This document shows positions 1-11,444 of a stretch of 64,000 nucleotides of DNA, piece after piece. Positions within the stretch are counted from its first letter, which is position 1. Each line of letters starts with the position of its first letter. Source of the DNA: Paraphoma chrysanthemicola (lineage: Eukaryota > Ascomycota > Dothideomycetes > Pleosporales > Phaeosphaeriaceae). The stretch lies in assembly GCA_020744225.1 (NCBI GenBank), contig JAGMWG010000003.1, positions 744,001-808,000 on the forward strand. The letters are read 5' to 3'. The notes below the pieces were generated by a model that saw only the letters and a program-made list of their open reading frames with translations, was not told where the DNA came from and did no database searches. The position numbers and the translations under genes were made by a program.

Positions 1-674
1 TCTTCGTCACAATCTGTAAGAAACCTTCCGATACGCGCGGACGTCCCAAAACACTGACCAAGTGTCCCCAATCTAGTTCAGTGTCGGCCCATCTCTGGTG
101 CATGGGATTACAACGTTCAGAATTCCTGCATTCCCTTTATTGATTACCTGTATGCCAGCTCAGCAGTCAATGTTTTTACCGATATCGTGCTGTGCGTAGC
201 CCCAATACCGCACCTCTGGAGACTGAGTAAGTGACCTTTCAATCCTGCTAAGCGCAACTGCTGATTTTGATGTTCCAATCAGATATGCCGCTACGCCAGC
301 GTATCATTCTGTGCATTCTCTTTATTGGCGGTGCCGGCGCTTGCGTGGCTGGCTCTGTCCGCATCGGGTACTTAGACGCTCTCAGAGTCCTGGATGTTCC
401 CTTCGCAAGCGTTCCAAGCCTAAACCTGTCGGTCATAGAATGCAGTTTAGGCATAGTCTGCGTTAGCATACCGCCTCTTCGACCGATGTTCATTCGCCTC
501 GTGCCACAGACATTCCGAACCGCGCGGTCTACCTCGGCCAAGTCAAAATCTAGAAACATCCCCTTGAGCAGCGTATCGATGAAACCAAAAACTCAGGATT
601 CTTCGGTAGAGCATGCAGGCATGCCAAACCAGGAAAGGTTTCAAAGGCTACACTCGATGGAAGAGGGAAGATGA
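1..674 (+). CDS. Rhodopsin-like fungal integral membrane protein, 3' part (5' truncated by window)
   Basis: Reconstructed exons are <1-15, 77-226 and 283-674, with GT-AG introns at 16-76 and 227-282 that keep one open frame. The joined protein shows FQCRPISGAWD, then a predicted helix ending IVLCVAPIPHLWRL, MPLRQRIIL with another helix, and IECSLGIVCVSIPPLRPMF. These are the familiar C-terminal blocks of the fungal seven-helix 'rhodopsin domain' membrane proteins, a large family of unknown role (some resemble the Pth11-type receptors in topology). The last ~65 residues are polar and probably form the cytosolic tail. The N-terminal helices lie before the window. Family assignment is fairly safe; function and ligand are unknown. 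Confidence 0.75.
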
Positions 675-2117
675 TATTTTGGTATACTCCACGGTCGCTG
701 GAAAGTTTGTCATAGGAGGCTCGTATTGAGCATGACTGCCACCAAATTTCTTATCCACTAGGCCCAGCTTTACGAGGCCGGATCCCTCCGTTACACTGCG
801 GCTTCCCACGTGTGTCGACTATGTCGCATCCATCCCTTACATTATCGACTGGACGGAAGCCAGAGAGGCTGGCTTGATATCTAGGAGGTGGCGTCGTGCG
901 AATTAGTAGATGCAAGCTGGCATTGCATCTACTCCTCGAGCGCGCCCCTTCATCACGGAATGCTGCAAAGGTTTCTAAATTGACTGATAATACGAACTCA
1001 GATAACGCGCGAACTGGTGTTGGTCACGGTGTCAAAAAGAGTAGTGAATTTGGCCCAACTCAGAGCTGCTCAACCACTTAAGCCGGGAACGTCAATCAGA
1101 TCAATCCTCATTTCAATGTACTCCGGAATTGGCCCAAGACGACGATGGTCAAAAGCAGCACCGACAATACGCTGTTGACTCTGTCGATAGAGACTCGACA
1201 ACTTGTATATTACTTGACTCTCCCTCTTCAGATCGCAAGTTGCGCCTCAAATCCCCATTGACATACGATTAGTCGAGTCCGGACAACTATCCCATTCTAG
1301 TGTAGCTGATGCTCTACGACCAGCGCTAGCGCCACCACTGGGGAATCTGGAGATCTGTTTCAGTCCGACTGACGCAAATTTGAGAAGACGCTGAGTATCA
1401 ACGTACTCTCGTTGTGGAAACACATTTACTTGAATTGCGGAAGTCGTGGAGGATCCCGCAATCACAGTAGAAGGATCAACTGTGTTGATGGTACTCGAAA
1501 GGCGTTCAAAGAAGGAATCCGAGCTGCATGCTCCTAAACTTGGCTTGTATTGGTTCCCCGTTGATATCTTACGGGTTAGTCAAGATCATAGAGATTTCAT
1601 GTACGATTACGGCATAGAAAGGATGAACACCAGCATCTAACATACCGGACAACCGACAACGTAGAGTGAGGTCACCATTCCACCCACATTGCACAATTTT
1701 TTGCATGCCGTGATCAGAATGATGGAGAAGGCCGATACCAACGCTCAATTGTCCAGATATCTGGACCTTACTATACATCATGGGGTCCATTCACTACCAC
1801 ATAGGTGTCACCAACCTGGCAAAATGAATGCCACCGACCTTCTTGGAAGGGTGCCCCATAAAACATGCCAAGCGGCGCGAGCGCGCGACCATGGGTGTGG
1901 CGAACCTGATCACTACCTAGCAGCGTTTCTAAGTAGTGACAAGCAAAAGTGACACAGCCAGTGACCCTTCCTGAGTCACATCTTCAAAGTGTCCTTCCTA
2001 CAAATATCTCTATATCAAATCTCGGCGGAACACGAGAGTAAAGATTCTCAACTGCAATCGCAACAACATCCCCCCCATCTGTACTCATCGGTTGAAGACC
2101 TGCCAAGGTAGACCAGC
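675..2117. other. Gene-free spacer, 1.4 kb
   Basis: Only short open frames without recognisable domains occur on either strand. I see no convincing splice-joined gene, RNA gene or repeat. It may hold a decayed gene, but nothing in it can be named. Confidence 0.4.
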
Positions 2118-2864
2118 ATGGGAGCTGCGCACGCCACCTACGAGACCCGCTTCCACGGAAAGCGATGTCATTTGCTCGAGATGCCCCCAGAAGTCCGCAA
2201 CTGCATCTACAGTTACTCAATGGTATCCAATACCGCTACGTTACGATTGTGCAGGCCACCCATGAAGAAGATCACCCAACTGAATGTGACCACGCGCCAA
2301 TACCACCCCAGTCCGACCGCTTTAGTCAAAGCTAAGCAGGGCCTCACCCGCCCAATCCTGGTCAACGACAGCGACAACAAACCTGATGTTGAATTCAATC
2401 AGCTCAAGTTCGTCAGCAGACAGCTGTACCAAGAGACTGCGGGCATCGAAATCCAATACAACGTTATCGTCATCATACATCAATGGGCACACGAGGAGCC
2501 TGTCGGTCTCCAACTCCTCAAGTTCATTAACCAGGTCTCAGTCCTCAGGCGACCATGGCTTGCGACTTGTGCCTTCTTCATGAAAGATTTGCGGGGCATG
2601 TCGATTCGCAAATTCGGGCGTCATCGCGATATCGACTACATCAGCCATACCGTCCGCACGAAATACTGTTCTCTGGCTGTCACTGCGATGTATACGCCTC
2701 TTTCTCTCTTGGGGAGCGGCGATGCAAATGTCGGCAGATGTGTTGGGGAGTTGACACTTGACGGCGCGCCATTCGCATACATCACGGGCGCTGGGAAACT
2801 ACAATTGATGTTACCGGTGTCGGAAGCACGCGCCGAACTCATACACCACCGCAGCAGAGGTTGA
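2118..2864 (+). CDS. LPxExRN-motif (F-box-like) hypothetical protein, copy A
   Basis: A single-exon frame of 248 residues starts at the first ATG. Near the N-terminus it has LLEMPPEVRNCIYSYSM, the fungal F-box-like LPxExRNxIY motif, and about 70 residues later LKFVSRQLYQETAGIEIQYN. Both blocks recur in the genes at 7373 and 9511, so the three are paralogues. This copy is the shortest: the C-terminal part of the other two is missing or diverged, which may mean truncation. Proteins of this type are abundant in Dothideomycetes and have no known biochemical role; an F-box-like adaptor role is only a guess. It lies convergent to the P450 gene. Confidence 0.7.
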   Translation: MGAAHATYETRFHGKRCHLLEMPPEVRNCIYSYSMVSNTATLRLCRPPMKKITQLNVTTRQYHPSPTALVKAKQGLTRPILVNDSDNKPDVEFNQLKFVSRQLYQETAGIEIQYNVIVIIHQWAHEEPVGLQLLKFINQVSVLRRPWLATCAFFMKDLRGMSIRKFGRHRDIDYISHTVRTKYCSLAVTAMYTPLSLLGSGDANVGRCVGELTLDGAPFAYITGAGKLQLMLPVSEARAELIHHRSRG

Positions 2865-3054
2865 GTAAAGATGGGTCTTTGGTGGTTGCTAGGATGATAA
2901 TCACGATATGGTCTGCGGGTAGACTGCCGGCCATGGTGGACTGCAGAACACGCCCGAGACGGCTGATGATGTCTTGCTTAGACATCGAAATATCTGGAAA
3001 TTCCCTCGATATCCTCCATACTACCACTACAACATCTGGAAGCAATTCTAGATA

Positions 3055-4883
3055 TCATCGCCTACTCTTCAGTTTGACGTAGAAATCAGACTGCTTGACA
3101 AACCACGCATTGTGCAACTTCCACTCTTTGTCGGGATATGCTAGCTCAATCTGGGATTGATGTTAACAGAGTTATTTGTAGGAAGATAGCTCATACTCAC
3201 ATCAAACTCGTTTAGAAGCGCAGGAACCAACTTGTACATCTCGAGGTAACTGACGTTCTTCCCTATGCATGTCCGAGCACCAGCCCCGAAGGTAAACAGA
3301 CTGTTCTTCATTTCAGATTTTTGAGCATCGCTAGCATCGATCCAACGTTCTGGGACCCATTTCTCGGGTTGCGGTCCCCAGACACGATCGTCCAAGTGCA
3401 GTACCCATGCGTTACAACCAATGTTAGTTCCTCTAGGTATGGCTGTGTCGCCGATCTGTACGCCGTTCACAGGAACAATTCTCTCCAGTGGAAGTCCAGC
3501 AGCGGGATGTGTTCGGAGAGACTCGTTGATGACTGCGCTTAGGTATGGAAGGTCGCGTAATTCGTCCCAGGTGAGAAGTCCTGTCCGCGAGTCTCTTTGG
3601 GCCCATACTCTATCGAGCTCGGCGTGAAGTTTCGCTAGCCTTACCGGGTTGCAGACCAGATTATAGAAAATGGCACGAAGAGATATCGCTGTCGTGTCGG
3701 ATCCTGCAATCATGTTTGCCGTGGTGAGGGCTAGAACTCGCTCGTTGCTTATGAAATTTGGGTCCTTCACATTCGCCTCTTGGAAGCGAGACAAGAAGTC
3801 CCTGCGCGGCTTCGCGTCTTGAAGGCTTGACGCCTCGTTTGTAAAGTTACTGGTTCCGGATTTGGTCTCTTCGATGCGTTTCAGGGCAAAATGAGCGACA
3901 GGCGTCCCGCGTATAAGTCCACGTGCGCTCATCGCCCTTCGGATCGGGTTCTTCAACAGCAGCCGATCAAGAAAAGGAACTTGACCAATCTGGAATTATC
4001 AGCACTAATCCATAGGCGGTCGTCGAGCCCAGCTTACGACAGCAGCGTAGTCCAAAATCCATTGCAGGTTTGAGATAATGTTCTCAACATCCTCTCCGCG
4101 ATCAACGAATCCCATGCGCTTCGAGAAAGTGAGCTCGCAGATTACATCAAAAGCAAAGTACTGCAGCCATTCTCCGAAGTCGAAGATGGTATCCACACCA
4201 CTCTGAGAAGTGTTTCGAATGCGCAACTGTCTCAAGAATTCCTTGATGGTCGAATCCACGAGCGGCTCAAACTGCACCAAGGAGCTCATAGCATATGCAT
4301 TGTTGACTGAACGTCGCAACTTTGCGTGGAAGGCTTCGTCTGTCGAGGTGAATAAGGTTACAAGCGGGATACCTTTAGCCAGCGCGCGCTGAACGGGATA
4401 AAACTCGGACTAGAGAATCGACCGTCAATACTCCATTCATTCAGCCAACGCGCCCTGCCATACCTTCACAAATCCAGCATTCAAAGCATAGATCTTCTTT
4501 GCCGCCTTGTTGCTCGAGCAAATAACCGTCTTCGGGCCAATCCTAACGATCTCACCATGTTTCTTGTGGAGCTGAATGTGCCATTGCTCCGGTCGTCGTC
4601 CCCAAACAATGCATAGTCTGTAGAAATCCGAGAAACCTGCCCAAAATGGACCAGGGATATGATTCAGGCCTGTGCATAGCTTGTTGTATAGGAGATAGGC
4701 TGTAAGCCCGACGATGACAAGTTCAAAGGCTGTAAGCGGCGAACAGTGTTCCGTGATATGCGTCAGCAGCATATTGTCTTGCTGATATGGAGTTGAATAA
4801 CGGCGGCAATTTTCGCGCAGCGCGGTCAAGGCATACTCGGCCCCACAATAGAAGGTTAGTGAGCAATTGATCCATGATCGCAT
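3055..4883 (-). CDS. Cytochrome P450 monooxygenase, pisatin-demethylase-like
   Basis: Four exons (4883-4464, 4409-4038, 3989-3201, 3150-3055) join in frame to 558 residues. An ATG at 4772 gives 521 residues and places the membrane anchor (LTAFELVIVGLTAYLLYNKL) close to the N-terminus, so it is the more usual start. Visible hallmarks are the proline hinge HIPGPFW, an I-helix-like AGSDTTAIS, the ExxR motif in NESLRTHP, and the heme loop FGAGARTCIGKN with its cysteine ligand in exon 3. The region KKHGEIVRIGPKTV and the conserved end LHNAWFVKQ fit the pisatin-demethylase-like group (comparison from memory). It is an ER-anchored, heme-thiolate oxidase; the substrate is unknown. It is divergently arranged with the CoA-ligase at 5418, which suggests co-regulation in a small metabolic unit. 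Confidence 0.9.
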
Positions 4884-5417
4884 GGTCCTAAGACGTTCAT
4901 CGTAGTCTGATATTTCCGTACATTCCGGACATGTGACTTGAACCCCGCACGCGCAATGGTGGTCGAAGCAAAGTGCCGTCGTTAGGTAAAGTTTAGCGGG
5001 CTACAGAGTGGCTTGCAAGGATGGAACAAGGGAGCGTGGAGTGCAGAAGGTCCACTTCTGCAAGCTGCAGCTCGGAAATGTCCCGCCTTACGGGGCCATG
5101 GATGCTCAACTATCAGGCTCCGCGGATACGGCTCCACAGGAACTCGTCGGATGCGCATCCCAGTAAATATGGGAATAGTATCTTGAATCTTTGTCATGTC
5201 AGTGTCTGATGTGAGCTGGAAGGAAAGTGCGGGTAGAGGGATTCGCTACGTCATGAGGCGGCATGCCGAGGTTCCCCGCCCCCTGTTCAATCCAGACATA
5301 ACACACCAACGCCAGAGTCGAAAACGTGATGCAAGTTCAATTATCTGAGTCTCAAATCGGGCACACATCAGGCCACCTTCAATACGCCGTGACTTGTCTG
5401 CGAAAACCATCGCCGCG
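4884..5417. promoter_or_regulatory. Bidirectional promoter region between P450 and CoA-ligase
   Basis: This 0.53 kb spacer lies between the start codons of two divergent metabolic genes and contains no gene. CGG/CCG triplets occur (for example around 5130-5150), as expected for Zn2Cys6 activator sites, but I cannot assign a real site. The regulatory role is inferred from arrangement only. Confidence 0.45.
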
Positions 5418-7139
5418 ATGCCGACCAAATCGCCCTTCCCAGACATACCCATACCCGATGTCGACCTATGGGGTCTAATGTTCGATCGCAAGGACCGTGA
5501 CTTTCCAGACGACAAAGTCATATATCGTGCTATCAACTCCGATCGTAAATACACATTTGCAGACACCAAAAATCTCGCAACGCTGTTCGGCGAAGGCTTG
5601 AGAAACTTGTGGGACTGGCAGAAAGACGAAGTGCTTGCTCTGTACGCACCGAACGACGTCGACATTGCGCCTGTCATTTATGGCACCTTCTTTGCTGGCG
5701 GTATAGTGACCCCCGCGAATCCAGGCTACTCTGCGGATGAATTGGCATACCAACTGGAAAATTCTGGTGCCCACGCCCTAGTCACGACAAAACAGTTTCT
5801 CGACACAGCTTTGAAGGCAGCACAGAAAGTTGGCATACCCCACGATCGAGTCATATTGTTGGGCGCCGACAAGGACCCTTCTCATCGCGTTAAACATTGG
5901 TCCAATATCCGCAAGACTTCCGGAGCCCTGCGCTACCGCAGGCGGCGGGCCAAGCCAGAAGATCTAGCATTTCTAGCCTTCTCGTCTGGCACGACTGGTC
6001 TCCCTAAAGGTGTCATGTTGACGCATCGCAATATCGTCGCTGATGTTGTCATGATACATAGTGCTGTTGGACACCACTACTCCCATAAAAACGACAAGTT
6101 TCTCGGTGTCCTACCCTTCTTCCACATCTATGGCCTCACAGGCTTGGTCCATCAGGTGCTTCACCGTGGGATCGAACTTGTAGTCATGCCTGCTTTTGAG
6201 ATGAAAACATTTCTCGAGACAATACAAGAGCACCGGATCACTTTCATCTACGTTGCACCACCTGTTATTGTGCGCCTGGCTAGGGACCAGATGGTAGAAA
6301 AATATGACTTGTCCTCGCTCAAGATGATTACTAGCGGAGCGGCGCCTCTAACAAGAGAGCTAGTAGATGCTGTGCACAAGCGGCTCAACATCAGGATAAA
6401 CCAAGCCTATGGTCTTAGTGAGACAAGTCCCATGACACATAACCAAGTAAGTACATCCTAGCACGTGGAAAAGCTGCCATAATTCTAGAACGAGCGACTA
6501 ACTATTGGCTAGCCTTGGGACGAATGGTACAGCTCCGTTGGATCGGTCGGGAAGATGTTCCCAAATATGCTTGCAATGTACATGTCTGCCGATGGAAAAG
6601 AACTTGGTCCCGGTGAAGTAGGCGAACTTTGGCTGAGTGGTCCGAACGTGTTCAAAGGTTACTGGAAGAACGAAGCTGCCACAAAAGAATCCACGACGGA
6701 AGAGGGCTATTTCAAGACGGGAGACATCGGCTTCCAGGATGAGCAGCATAACTTCTATATCACAGATCGCGTCAAGGAACTCATCAAATATAAGGGCTTC
6801 CAGGTGCCGCCGGCTGAGCTCGAAGGGAAGCTTATGGAGAACGACATCATCGACGATGTAGCAGTGATTGGCGTCAACGACGATCATCAGCACACAGAAG
6901 TACCGAGAGCGTACATTGTAGCGTCACGGGCGAAAATTACAAACGCTGGGGAAGAGGAGGCAAAAGCAATCGTGGACTGGCTGACGAAGAAGGTCGCAAA
7001 CCATAAGAGATTGAGAGGAGGCGTTGTGTTCGTTGACGAAATTCCCAAGAGCGCAAGTGGAAAAATATTGCGAAGAGTCCTCAAGGAGAGAAGTAAGGAA
7101 GATGAGCCTCTCGGCATAACAACCAAAGCCAAGCTCTAG
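5418..7139 (+). CDS. 4-coumarate-CoA-ligase-like acyl-CoA synthetase, peroxisomal
   Basis: Two exons (5418-6446 and 6513-7139) join to 551 residues. The ATG at 5418 is preferred because the frame upstream of it offers only a TTG. It is an ANL-family adenylating enzyme, which activates a carboxylic acid with ATP to an acyl-AMP and transfers it to CoA. The AMP-binding P-loop SSGTTGLPKGVMLTH is at about residues 189-203, followed by YGLSET, then TGD and the hinge ITDRVKELIKYKGFQV, and the catalytic-lysine region PKSASGKILRR near the end. The C-terminus is AKL, a PTS1 peroxisome-targeting tripeptide, as in plant and fungal 4CL-like enzymes. It is head-to-head with the P450, so the two may act on the same aromatic or fatty acid. 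The substrate cannot be read from sequence. Confidence 0.92.
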
Positions 7140-7372
7140 ATAGCGTCGAATTCACCACATCTTCCACTTTCGCAAAGTGGATCGCCACAATCGCCCCACA
7201 ATTATGCTAGCCTATTTGCTCCTGCCGCCGCTAGCTACGAGCAAACAATTCGAGATTGCCAAACTCCTTTGTACCACATATTTGGAGCAGTTAACACACA
7301 CATAACTGCAAGCTTCAACCTACGACCTTATCAATCTAAACTTTTCCTTACGCCGTCTTCGGGACGAATAGG

Positions 7373-8353
7373 ATGTCTCCTACGCCCACCACGAGTCCAT
7401 CCCCCTTGCTACGGCTACCTGCAGAGATACGAAACGAGATAGTCGAATTTGCTTTGACTTCTTCTCGCCCGCTCCACCATCGCCAACCTCGCACTCTGTT
7501 TTCTCCAGTAAGACTAAAGGCCTCGCATTGTCACATTTTCGTCGAGGAAAAGGATATGCATGGCGCCCGACACGAACGTTCCCTATTCAATAAGCTCAAG
7601 CTTGTCTGTCGCCAGCTTCACGCCGAGACGGCGGGGCTAGAGATCCGGTTCAACTCCATCGTCTTCGCGCCGCAGCCTGTGACCCCTTTCTACTCAAACC
7701 CGCACCTTCCTGCCTCCCAAGGAAAATACCTCAAAGCTGCGGAACAGTGGTTGTTTGACTTCGTCGCGCACATAACGCACAAAAGGCTCCATTGGCTGTC
7801 CACCGTCATCATTGCCTCGGAGACCAAGTGCCTCGCAATGAGGCAATCAAAGGCTCCACCGATGCCGGATCTCCCACCTCTGGCCATGTTCTGCAAACAG
7901 CATGCGCACATCGACGTTCGCTATCAGTTTTCGAATTGGGATTTTGGAGCCAAAACTGGGGTCCAAACGCTGAACTTCATCGCAGCTGGAGTCTGCCTGA
8001 TAGCAGCTCTTCACGGAGATGAAGTTGGGCTAATAGCCAGGAACCGCTTGGTGGGCGTGAATCTGTGGGCGCAGATCCTGTATGAGGAGGCGCGGCACTG
8101 GAGAGAGGTGTGGAATGTGCAGTACCTGCTCAAAGGCGTCAAGAACTTTGCGTTCCGGCCTACTGCAGAGCTTTCCTTGTGCCGAGTGATCTTGGACCGT
8201 GACGCAGTGAGGCTAGAAATCGATGAGGAGCGGCTGGATCGGTGGCAACAATACACTAGTGACTGGATTTCGCACGGCATATCGGGTGTTTCTCGCTCGG
8301 CACCCTTATTGAGTCTCCGCAGCAGCATCGAAGAAACCGATAGCCCTCTTTGA
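7373..8353 (+). CDS. LPxExRN-motif (F-box-like) hypothetical protein, copy B
   Basis: A single-exon frame of 326 residues starts at ATG 7373. It opens with a short Ser/Thr/Pro leader, then LLRLPAEIRNEIVEFAL, and later LKLVCRQLHAETAGLEIRFN and a Trp-rich helix HWLSTVIIASE. The same blocks in the same order are found in the genes at 2118 and 9511. It is the longest of the three, with a full C-terminal half that ends in a short Ser-rich tail. No catalytic motif is visible. It lies directly downstream of the CoA-ligase on the same strand, but this family occurs in many contexts, so a role in that unit is not implied. Confidence 0.75.
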   Translation: MSPTPTTSPSPLLRLPAEIRNEIVEFALTSSRPLHHRQPRTLFSPVRLKASHCHIFVEEKDMHGARHERSLFNKLKLVCRQLHAETAGLEIRFNSIVFAPQPVTPFYSNPHLPASQGKYLKAAEQWLFDFVAHITHKRLHWLSTVIIASETKCLAMRQSKAPPMPDLPPLAMFCKQHAHIDVRYQFSNWDFGAKTGVQTLNFIAAGVCLIAALHGDEVGLIARNRLVGVNLWAQILYEEARHWREVWNVQYLLKGVKNFAFRPTAELSLCRVILDRDAVRLEIDEERLDRWQQYTSDWISHGISGVSRSAPLLSLRSSIEETDSPL

Positions 8354-9510
8354 ATTCGCAGATGAGCCAGCCTAAAGGATTGCTTATCGAACTCGATCAT
8401 CAGGCCAATACTGTATGTAGCACGTTGTTTGAAGGCATCAAATTTGGATAGGTCGATATTATGCCGGACTTGCTGCGTGGCCAGTAAGCATTAAGCTACC
8501 ACTCTTTTAGGTAAAGAGCTGAAGGATTCTTCTTTTCAATGCATACTTCTTCCCTCACTTCCAATCCTTGCTCCTTCCTCCTCCTTATTCTCTCTTTGTT
8601 TTTCCGTTCACCATTAGTCTGCTTCCCCTCCTTCGGTTACTCTTTCTTTTCTTCCTTACTTACTTACGTACGCACCAGTGGCATGCCTCTCCCACTGACT
8701 GTTCTCTTCCATTTCCGCTATCAAACATTCACCAAATCTGCCAAAAAAGCACCCAATCCCACTTTCTTTTGTGGGGATCGAGCGACGTGTAAACCAGGCT
8801 TTTCGATTTTCCGTTCCGCACGCTTCTGGCCGAAGCGATGATCGAACAGACGTACTCAGACTTTCAAGGTTGGATCGTATATTCTACCGCGTCAGATCGT
8901 CACGAACACATTTGTGGACCCGACCAATACGGAGTTAGACTAACCAAGGCCTTTGCTGAGTACGCCTGTTGATGAGAGTTTGCAGCGATTTAGAGTATGT
9001 ATAGGTGATATGAGGTTGGACTCACCTTCACTTGTGTGCTAGGCTGCCACTCGCACTTGGTCGGTGCTCGTAGTTCGTGACGCTGTTGTTTGCAACGAAG
9101 ATGAGAGAGGGCCACTTATTAGGTAGTCTCTTTCATGAGAGTGTCAATTCCATCGAGCACTGGCCTACTGTGGAAGACATTGGTGAGAGGACTCGATTCT
9201 GCTCCACGAGTTCGCTGTGCTTGCACCATTAACAGGCGATTAAGACGTCATGGGAAGGGGCGGCACAAATTGCGCAGCACGATTGGACCTTTTTCACGTC
9301 CCATCACCGCTCTCACTTCAAGTTCGCTGGTGGTAAATCACGGGTGAATGGTGAAGGTCACATCGCCTGACTTCCCCCGAGCTCCACGTCACATCAGTCG
9401 CTTCTTAGTACCTACCCACAAGCGCCACTAAAACTCCTACTGCGCGCCCGACCTGAGCGCTATCTCGGTACACACCACTCCACCTTCAACTTCGTGTGGC
9501 CACTCGCACC
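8354..9510. other. Gene-free spacer with pyrimidine-rich tract
   Basis: This is about 1.16 kb without a supportable gene. From about 8528 to 8690 the + strand is very rich in C and T. Short open frames there are low-complexity and I do not regard them as genes. Confidence 0.4.
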
Positions 9511-10419
9511 ATGGATTCCGAGCCTGCCATGTCCGAACTACCTCATCCAGCTTTCCTGCTCAGCCTTCCAGGCGAACTCCGCAACAGGATCTGGGAATAT
9601 GCTCTCACATCATCCGTCTCAATTCACCACGCGCGCACTTCCCGCATCACCGCCGATGGACAGTCAAGGATTTCTTACGTGCTATCTGCCTGCTCGACCA
9701 TCGCGACGTCCGATCCACCTACGCAAGAGGGTCCAGCAGGATCTACACTTGAGTACAACAACATCAAGTATGTGAACCGGCAGTTATACGACGAAACGGC
9801 GAATCTAGAAATGAAGTACAACAAAATACAATTCTCACAGCTGAACGCTGGCGAAGCTTCGGCTCTAGATCAAGTCGTCGGGTATACAGCACGGTTGCCA
9901 AGGAAACACGTCAAGTGGTTGGCAAATGTGATTCTGGAACCTCACGCTGATGCCGATGCCCTCAGGTTGTGGCAGAAGGACAACCGTAAGGGTCATCGGG
10001 AACTATCTATTCTCATCAAATACTGCGAGCAGCATCCCGACGTGCATATTACCTACTATCATTCGAGATGGGGCGGTGCAGGCAAAACACTGCTGGGTAT
10101 AATGTGCGACGGTTTCCATATTGCTTATATTCTTCGAGGCAATATCCTGGACAACATCTTTGCTGAGTCCAGTTTCACCAACGAGGCCACGAATGCATAC
10201 AGACAATGTGTGGGATTCGACCATTTCACAGCTTGGGTCCAGCTGGGCGTGGTTGCCGGCCAGAATATACGCGTGTTTCCAAACAAAGCTTGTTCAATAA
10301 CGATAGGGGAAAGGGACGTGATTAGTTTGCGTGGCAGTATTTGGATAGGCCGCAACCCAGAGGAGCGCATACAGACTTTCACAGCTCAGGCGGAAGAGTG
10401 GATTCAGAACGGCATCTGA
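9511..10419 (+). CDS. LPxExRN-motif (F-box-like) hypothetical protein, copy C
   Basis: A single exon of 302 residues. The ATG at 9511 sits in a strong context (CACCATGG); the frame extends five codons upstream only to a GTG. The motif FLLSLPGELRNRIWEYAL near residue 15 and IKYVNRQLYDETANLEMKYN about 75 residues later match the two paralogues at 2118 and 7373. A KWLANVI block follows at the position of HWLSTVI in copy B. No enzymatic signature is visible. It is convergent with the acetyltransferase gene, with about 250 bp between their ends. Confidence 0.75.
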   Translation: MDSEPAMSELPHPAFLLSLPGELRNRIWEYALTSSVSIHHARTSRITADGQSRISYVLSACSTIATSDPPTQEGPAGSTLEYNNIKYVNRQLYDETANLEMKYNKIQFSQLNAGEASALDQVVGYTARLPRKHVKWLANVILEPHADADALRLWQKDNRKGHRELSILIKYCEQHPDVHITYYHSRWGGAGKTLLGIMCDGFHIAYILRGNILDNIFAESSFTNEATNAYRQCVGFDHFTAWVQLGVVAGQNIRVFPNKACSITIGERDVISLRGSIWIGRNPEERIQTFTAQAEEWIQNGI

Positions 10420-10670
10420 ATCAGCGAGGGTTCAGGTGGACACACTGTCGCGGAGCCTCTGCAGCAGTGCCGCAGCTCGGCATGTGGACCCGACATGGTA
10501 CAGTACACTTGCGATTGAGGTCAATAGCAGATCCTAATCGAGGCTTTCAATGACGACCCTGTGAGAATAGTATGGCGACTTTGCTAGGGCCGTGGAGCTG
10601 CATGCTGACCGAATTGAGTATTTTGATCTAATATTTATGTAGTGGTGAACAACTTCGCTGCTTGAAGTAG

Positions 10671-11444
10671 CTAAGAGGAGAGCTCCTTCGCTGGCCTTAG
10701 CATCGGCTATGCACATGTCAGTCAAATGGAGCGACACGCAAATCGCGTACACTTACAATGAACTGAAACACCTCGTCACCACCCCACTTGCGCAGGTCCA
10801 ATTCAAACTGTGTGACCTTTTCAAATCCATGTCGTGCGTACATTGGCGCTCCGACCGGACTCGCCTCCAAGTACGCAACGACACCAGCTTCGTCCGCCTT
10901 CTCGCAGCCCCAGCGAACCAGCATACTTCCTGCTCCTCGACGCTCGTGCTGCGCCAGCGTGACCAGTGTGTCAAGAACGAAATATGGTTTGTTGCCGAGG
11001 GACTTTCTCTTCTGATCATTGAACAACTTGAACAGCGTCTCTAGCATCTCTGGGTCGCTCTCATCGTACGGCAGGAAAGGGTCCGCGAAAGCTGCTTCGA
11101 CTTCCTCCCAGGTACGCTCTTTTGCACCTTCCTCCTTTGGCTTGACGTGGCGCCATCGTGCTGCTGCGATGACTTCGCCTGTCGATTTGTCAACGCATTT
11201 GAGGTAGAAGTTGCCTTTGGCAATGTTCGCCTTTGTCTCTGCAGTAACTCGATCCAAGGTCTTCTGCGAAGCCTCACCGCGAGGGTACAAAACCTTGTCT
11301 GCGAGAGATTTAGTGTATGTCTTACGTGCTTTGCGTACACGCGCACTTACTGACTGTATGCCTGAACGTCTCGTGGCGTATGCGCACGTAATGCTCCGCT
11401 TCCTCGGGCTTGAGAAGCGAGACCTCGAGATTTGGGTTGGGCAT
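10671..11444 (-). CDS. GNAT-family N-acetyltransferase
   Basis: Three exons (11444-11351, 11298-10757, 10706-10671) give 223 residues. The first exon starts MPNPNLEVSLLKPEEAEHYVRI, and the introns have GTAAGT donors. The protein has the GNAT fold order: an N-terminal strand-helix block, a central IAAARWRH strand, then FVLDTLVTLAQHERRGAGSM, in which ERRGAGSM is the acetyl-CoA pyrophosphate-binding loop (Q/RxxGxG/A), followed by YLEASPVGAPMYARHGFE, the typical motif B ending. It would transfer acetyl from acetyl-CoA to an amine on a small molecule or protein; the acceptor is unknown. The very short last exon (11 codons plus stop) rests on splice signals only. Confidence 0.85.
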
